Below, one piece after another: positions 62,218 through 64,000 of a DNA stretch of 64,000 nt; within the stretch, counting starts at the first letter, position 1, and each line of letters starts with the position of its first letter. The notes beneath the pieces are model-generated. The model did not search any database. It had not been told where the DNA came from and worked only from the letters and a program-made list of their open reading frames with translations. Location of the stretch: NCBI RefSeq assembly GCF_900604285.1, contig NZ_UWNY01000002.1:283818-347817 (forward strand), given 5' to 3'. This stretch comes from Varibaculum vaginae. Its GTDB lineage: Bacteria; Actinomycetota; Actinomycetes; Actinomycetales; Actinomycetaceae. The position numbers and the translations under genes were made by a program.

Positions 62218-64000
62218 GTGGCACTTAAGACGAAATCGGATTACACCGCCCGGCACCTGTCGGTACTAGAAGGGCTCGACGCAGTTCGCAAGCGTCCCGG
62301 TATGTATATCGGATCCACCGACCACCGTGGGCTGATGCACTGCCTCTGGGAAATTATCGACAACTCGGTCGATGAGGCTCTGGAGGGCTATTGTGACCAG
62401 ATTGAGGTCACTATCGGCGATGACCATTCGGTATCAGTTTCAGACAATGGTCGCGGTATCCCAGTAGATGAAGTCCCCGGGGTGGGGTTATCTGGGGTGG
62501 AGGTCGTCTATACCAAGTTGCATGCGGGCGGAAAGTTCGGCACCGGCTCCTATGGGGCAGCGGGCGGCCTACATGGGGTGGGAGCCTCGGTAGTAAATGC
62601 TCTTTCTGCCCGCCTAGATGTGCAGGTAGATCGGGGCGGGAAAACTTATCAAATGTCTTTTCTGCGCGGAGAACCGGGGGAATTTGATGACAGCAAATCC
62701 CGTACCCCTACCTCGCCGTTTAAGCCCTTCACCAAAGAATCCAAACTAAAAGTGGTAGGGAAAGCCCCTCAGAAAAAGACCGGGACTCGGGTGCGTTTTT
62801 GGGCTGATTTTCAGATTTTCCCCAAAAGTGCGTCCACCGGATTCTCTTGGGAACATCTACTAGAGCGGGCACGCCAAACCGCATTCTTAGTGCCGGGACT
62901 AACCATTATTTGTCGCGATGAACGTCCTGATCAGCCCCTAGAAGAATCTTTCAAAGCCGAGGGCGGAACCGAAGACTTCGTAGATTTCCTCGCCCCCGAT
63001 CAAGCAATCGTAGACACCTGGTGTATCCGTGACCAGCGCACCTACAGTGAAACCGTACAACAGCTAGACCAGAAAACTGGACATTTACGTCCGGTTGAAG
63101 TGGAACGTACCTGCGATATTGATATTGCTCTGCGTTGGGGTAACGGTTATGAAACCGTCGAACGGTCTTTTGTGAATATCGTGGCTACCCCCATGGGAGG
63201 CACCCACATAATGGGTTTCGAAAACGCCTTGGTGCGGGTGCTGCGCAGCCAGATTGATAAAAATAAGAAATCGAAGCGCCTGAAGCTTAGCCAAAAAGAA
63301 GCCAAGATCAGAATCGAAAAAGAGGACGTGATGGCGGGGCTGACCGCGGTGGTGACTGTGCGGCTGCCTGAACCCCAATTCGAGGGACAGACTAAGGAAG
63401 TGTTAGGGACTCCCCAAGTGCGCCAGGCAGTCTCTAGTGCCGTCGCCAAATGGCTGGAAAAGAAGTTTTCTTCCTCGAAACGTGACGACAAACAGCAAGT
63501 ATTCTCCCTGATGGAAAAGGTAGTAGGGGAGATGCGGGCGCGAGTGAGTGCCCGCCATCAAAAAGAGATTTCTCGGCGGAAGAATGCTCTGGAAACCTCC
63601 TCACTGCCGGCAAAACTAGCAGATTGTCGCTCCAATAAAGTTGAGGATTGCGAATTATTTATTGTGGAGGGTGACTCGGCACTAGGCACCGCCAAACAGG
63701 CGCGCTCCGCAGATTTTCAGGCGCTACTGCCGATTCGTGGAAAAATTTTGAACACTCAAAAGGCATCGACATCCGATATGCTTTCTAACGCCGAATGCGC
63801 GGCGATTATTCAAGTTATTGGAGCAGGCTCGGGACGTAGTTTCGATCTGGATTCTGCCCGGTACGGCAAAGTAATTATGATGACCGATGCCGATGTTGAT
63901 GGCGCTCATATTCGCACCTTGCTGCTCACCTTGTTCTTCCGCTATATGCGTCCCCTAATCGCTGCCGGGAGGGTCTATGCGGCAGTCCCTCCGCTGCATC
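62218..64000 (+). CDS. parE: DNA topoisomerase IV subunit B (3' end outside window)
   Basis: An ATPase subunit of a type II topoisomerase. The GHKL ATPase motifs are present (EIIDNSVDEALEG, SDNGRGIPV, GGLHGVGASVVNALS), then the transducer domain and the Toprim domain (VEGDSALGTAKQAR, DADVDGAHIRTLLL). The EGDSALGTAK form, rather than EGDSAGGSAK, and the position after sigA favour ParE over GyrB. It opens with GTG 62218 and runs off the window with 594 codons visible, apparently intact. Confidence 0.88.
   Translation, partial: MALKTKSDYTARHLSVLEGLDAVRKRPGMYIGSTDHRGLMHCLWEIIDNSVDEALEGYCDQIEVTIGDDHSVSVSDNGRGIPVDEVPGVGLSGVEVVYTKLHAGGKFGTGSYGAAGGLHGVGASVVNALSARLDVQVDRGGKTYQMSFLRGEPGEFDDSKSRTPTSPFKPFTKESKLKVVGKAPQKKTGTRVRFWADFQIFPKSASTGFSWEHLLERARQTAFLVPGLTIICRDERPDQPLEESFKAEGGTEDFVDFLAPDQAIVDTWCIRDQRTYSETVQQLDQKTGHLRPVEVERTCDIDIALRWGNGYETVERSFVNIVATPMGGTHIMGFENALVRVLRSQIDKNKKSKRLKLSQKEAKIRIEKEDVMAGLTAVVTVRLPEPQFEGQTKEVLGTPQVRQAVSSAVAKWLEKKFSSSKRDDKQQVFSLMEKVVGEMRARVSARHQKEISRRKNALETSSLPAKLADCRSNKVEDCELFIVEGDSALGTAKQARSADFQALLPIRGKILNTQKASTSDMLSNAECAAIIQVIGAGSGRSFDLDSARYGKVIMMTDADVDGAHIRTLLLTLFFRYMRPLIAAGRVYAAVPPLH

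Overview
The window is chromosomal DNA from a mid-GC actinobacterium. I judge the family to be Actinomycetaceae (Varibaculum, Arcanobacterium or Mobiluncus-like), but the genus is inferred and not proven. The evidence is the rpsB-tsf-pyrH-frr-cdsA-rlmN-dxr-Rip1-ispG-proS-def order, the actinobacterial DUF families (DUF3145, DUF3052, DUF3043, DUF4298), a homodimeric AceE, a Lys/Ala-rich SigA tail, and a block that matches the mycobacterial aroG-pknL-Rv2175c-ids neighbourhood. No prophage, insertion sequence or CRISPR array was seen; nearly all of it is core genome.

Layout. 1-13.4 kb: a divergent M23 peptidase, then translation, envelope and isoprenoid genes on the plus strand (rpsB, tsf, pyrH, frr, cdsA, rlmN, a DivIVA-like gene, dxr, a site-2 protease, ispG, proS, def). 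13.4-17.4 kb: a DUF3145 gene with an acyl-carrier-like partner that lacks the phosphopantetheine serine, a lipoprotein with a GGGYS repeat, a secreted protein of unknown role and a DUF4298 gene. 17.5-26.4 kb: aceE with divergent DUF3052, tRNA-Val with an exact 152-bp tandem repeat behind it, hflX, a DinG-like helicase and L-lactate dehydrogenase. 26.4-35.1 kb: a minus-strand respiratory block, cydAB, then cydDC overlapping a DevS-like GAF histidine kinase. 35.4-48.2 kb: RNase E/G, a MetP/MetS transporter, a frameshifted SpoU methyltransferase, pyrD, DUF3043, an M20 dipeptidase, a degenerate glycerate kinase, an A-type Fe-S carrier and two FKBP-like lipoproteins. 48.5-64 kb: sodA, a lone receiver domain, a DEDD-exonuclease/GIY-YIG fusion, plsC, PPi-dependent phosphofructokinase, class II DAHP synthase, the PASTA kinase with its Rv2175c-type partner, polyprenyl synthetase, sigA, a small Cys-rich protein and the start of parE.

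Two window-wide signals stand out. First, four intergenic gaps carry nested palindromes of two families. In each copy the stem sequence differs but remains self-complementary, while the unpaired linkers are conserved; this is the pattern of a structured element and is the best candidate here for something undescribed. Second, about twelve genes lack a Shine-Dalgarno sequence and instead have a TAnnnT-like hexamer ending 6-7 nt before the start codon, which suggests leaderless transcripts.

Functionally the window describes a fermentative but oxygen-exposed cell: lactate dehydrogenase, pyruvate dehydrogenase E1, PPi-linked glycolysis, cytochrome bd oxidase under a redox-type sensor kinase, superoxide dismutase and Fe-S assembly. 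The cydA leader contains a perfect 18-bp palindrome that may be a repressor site.
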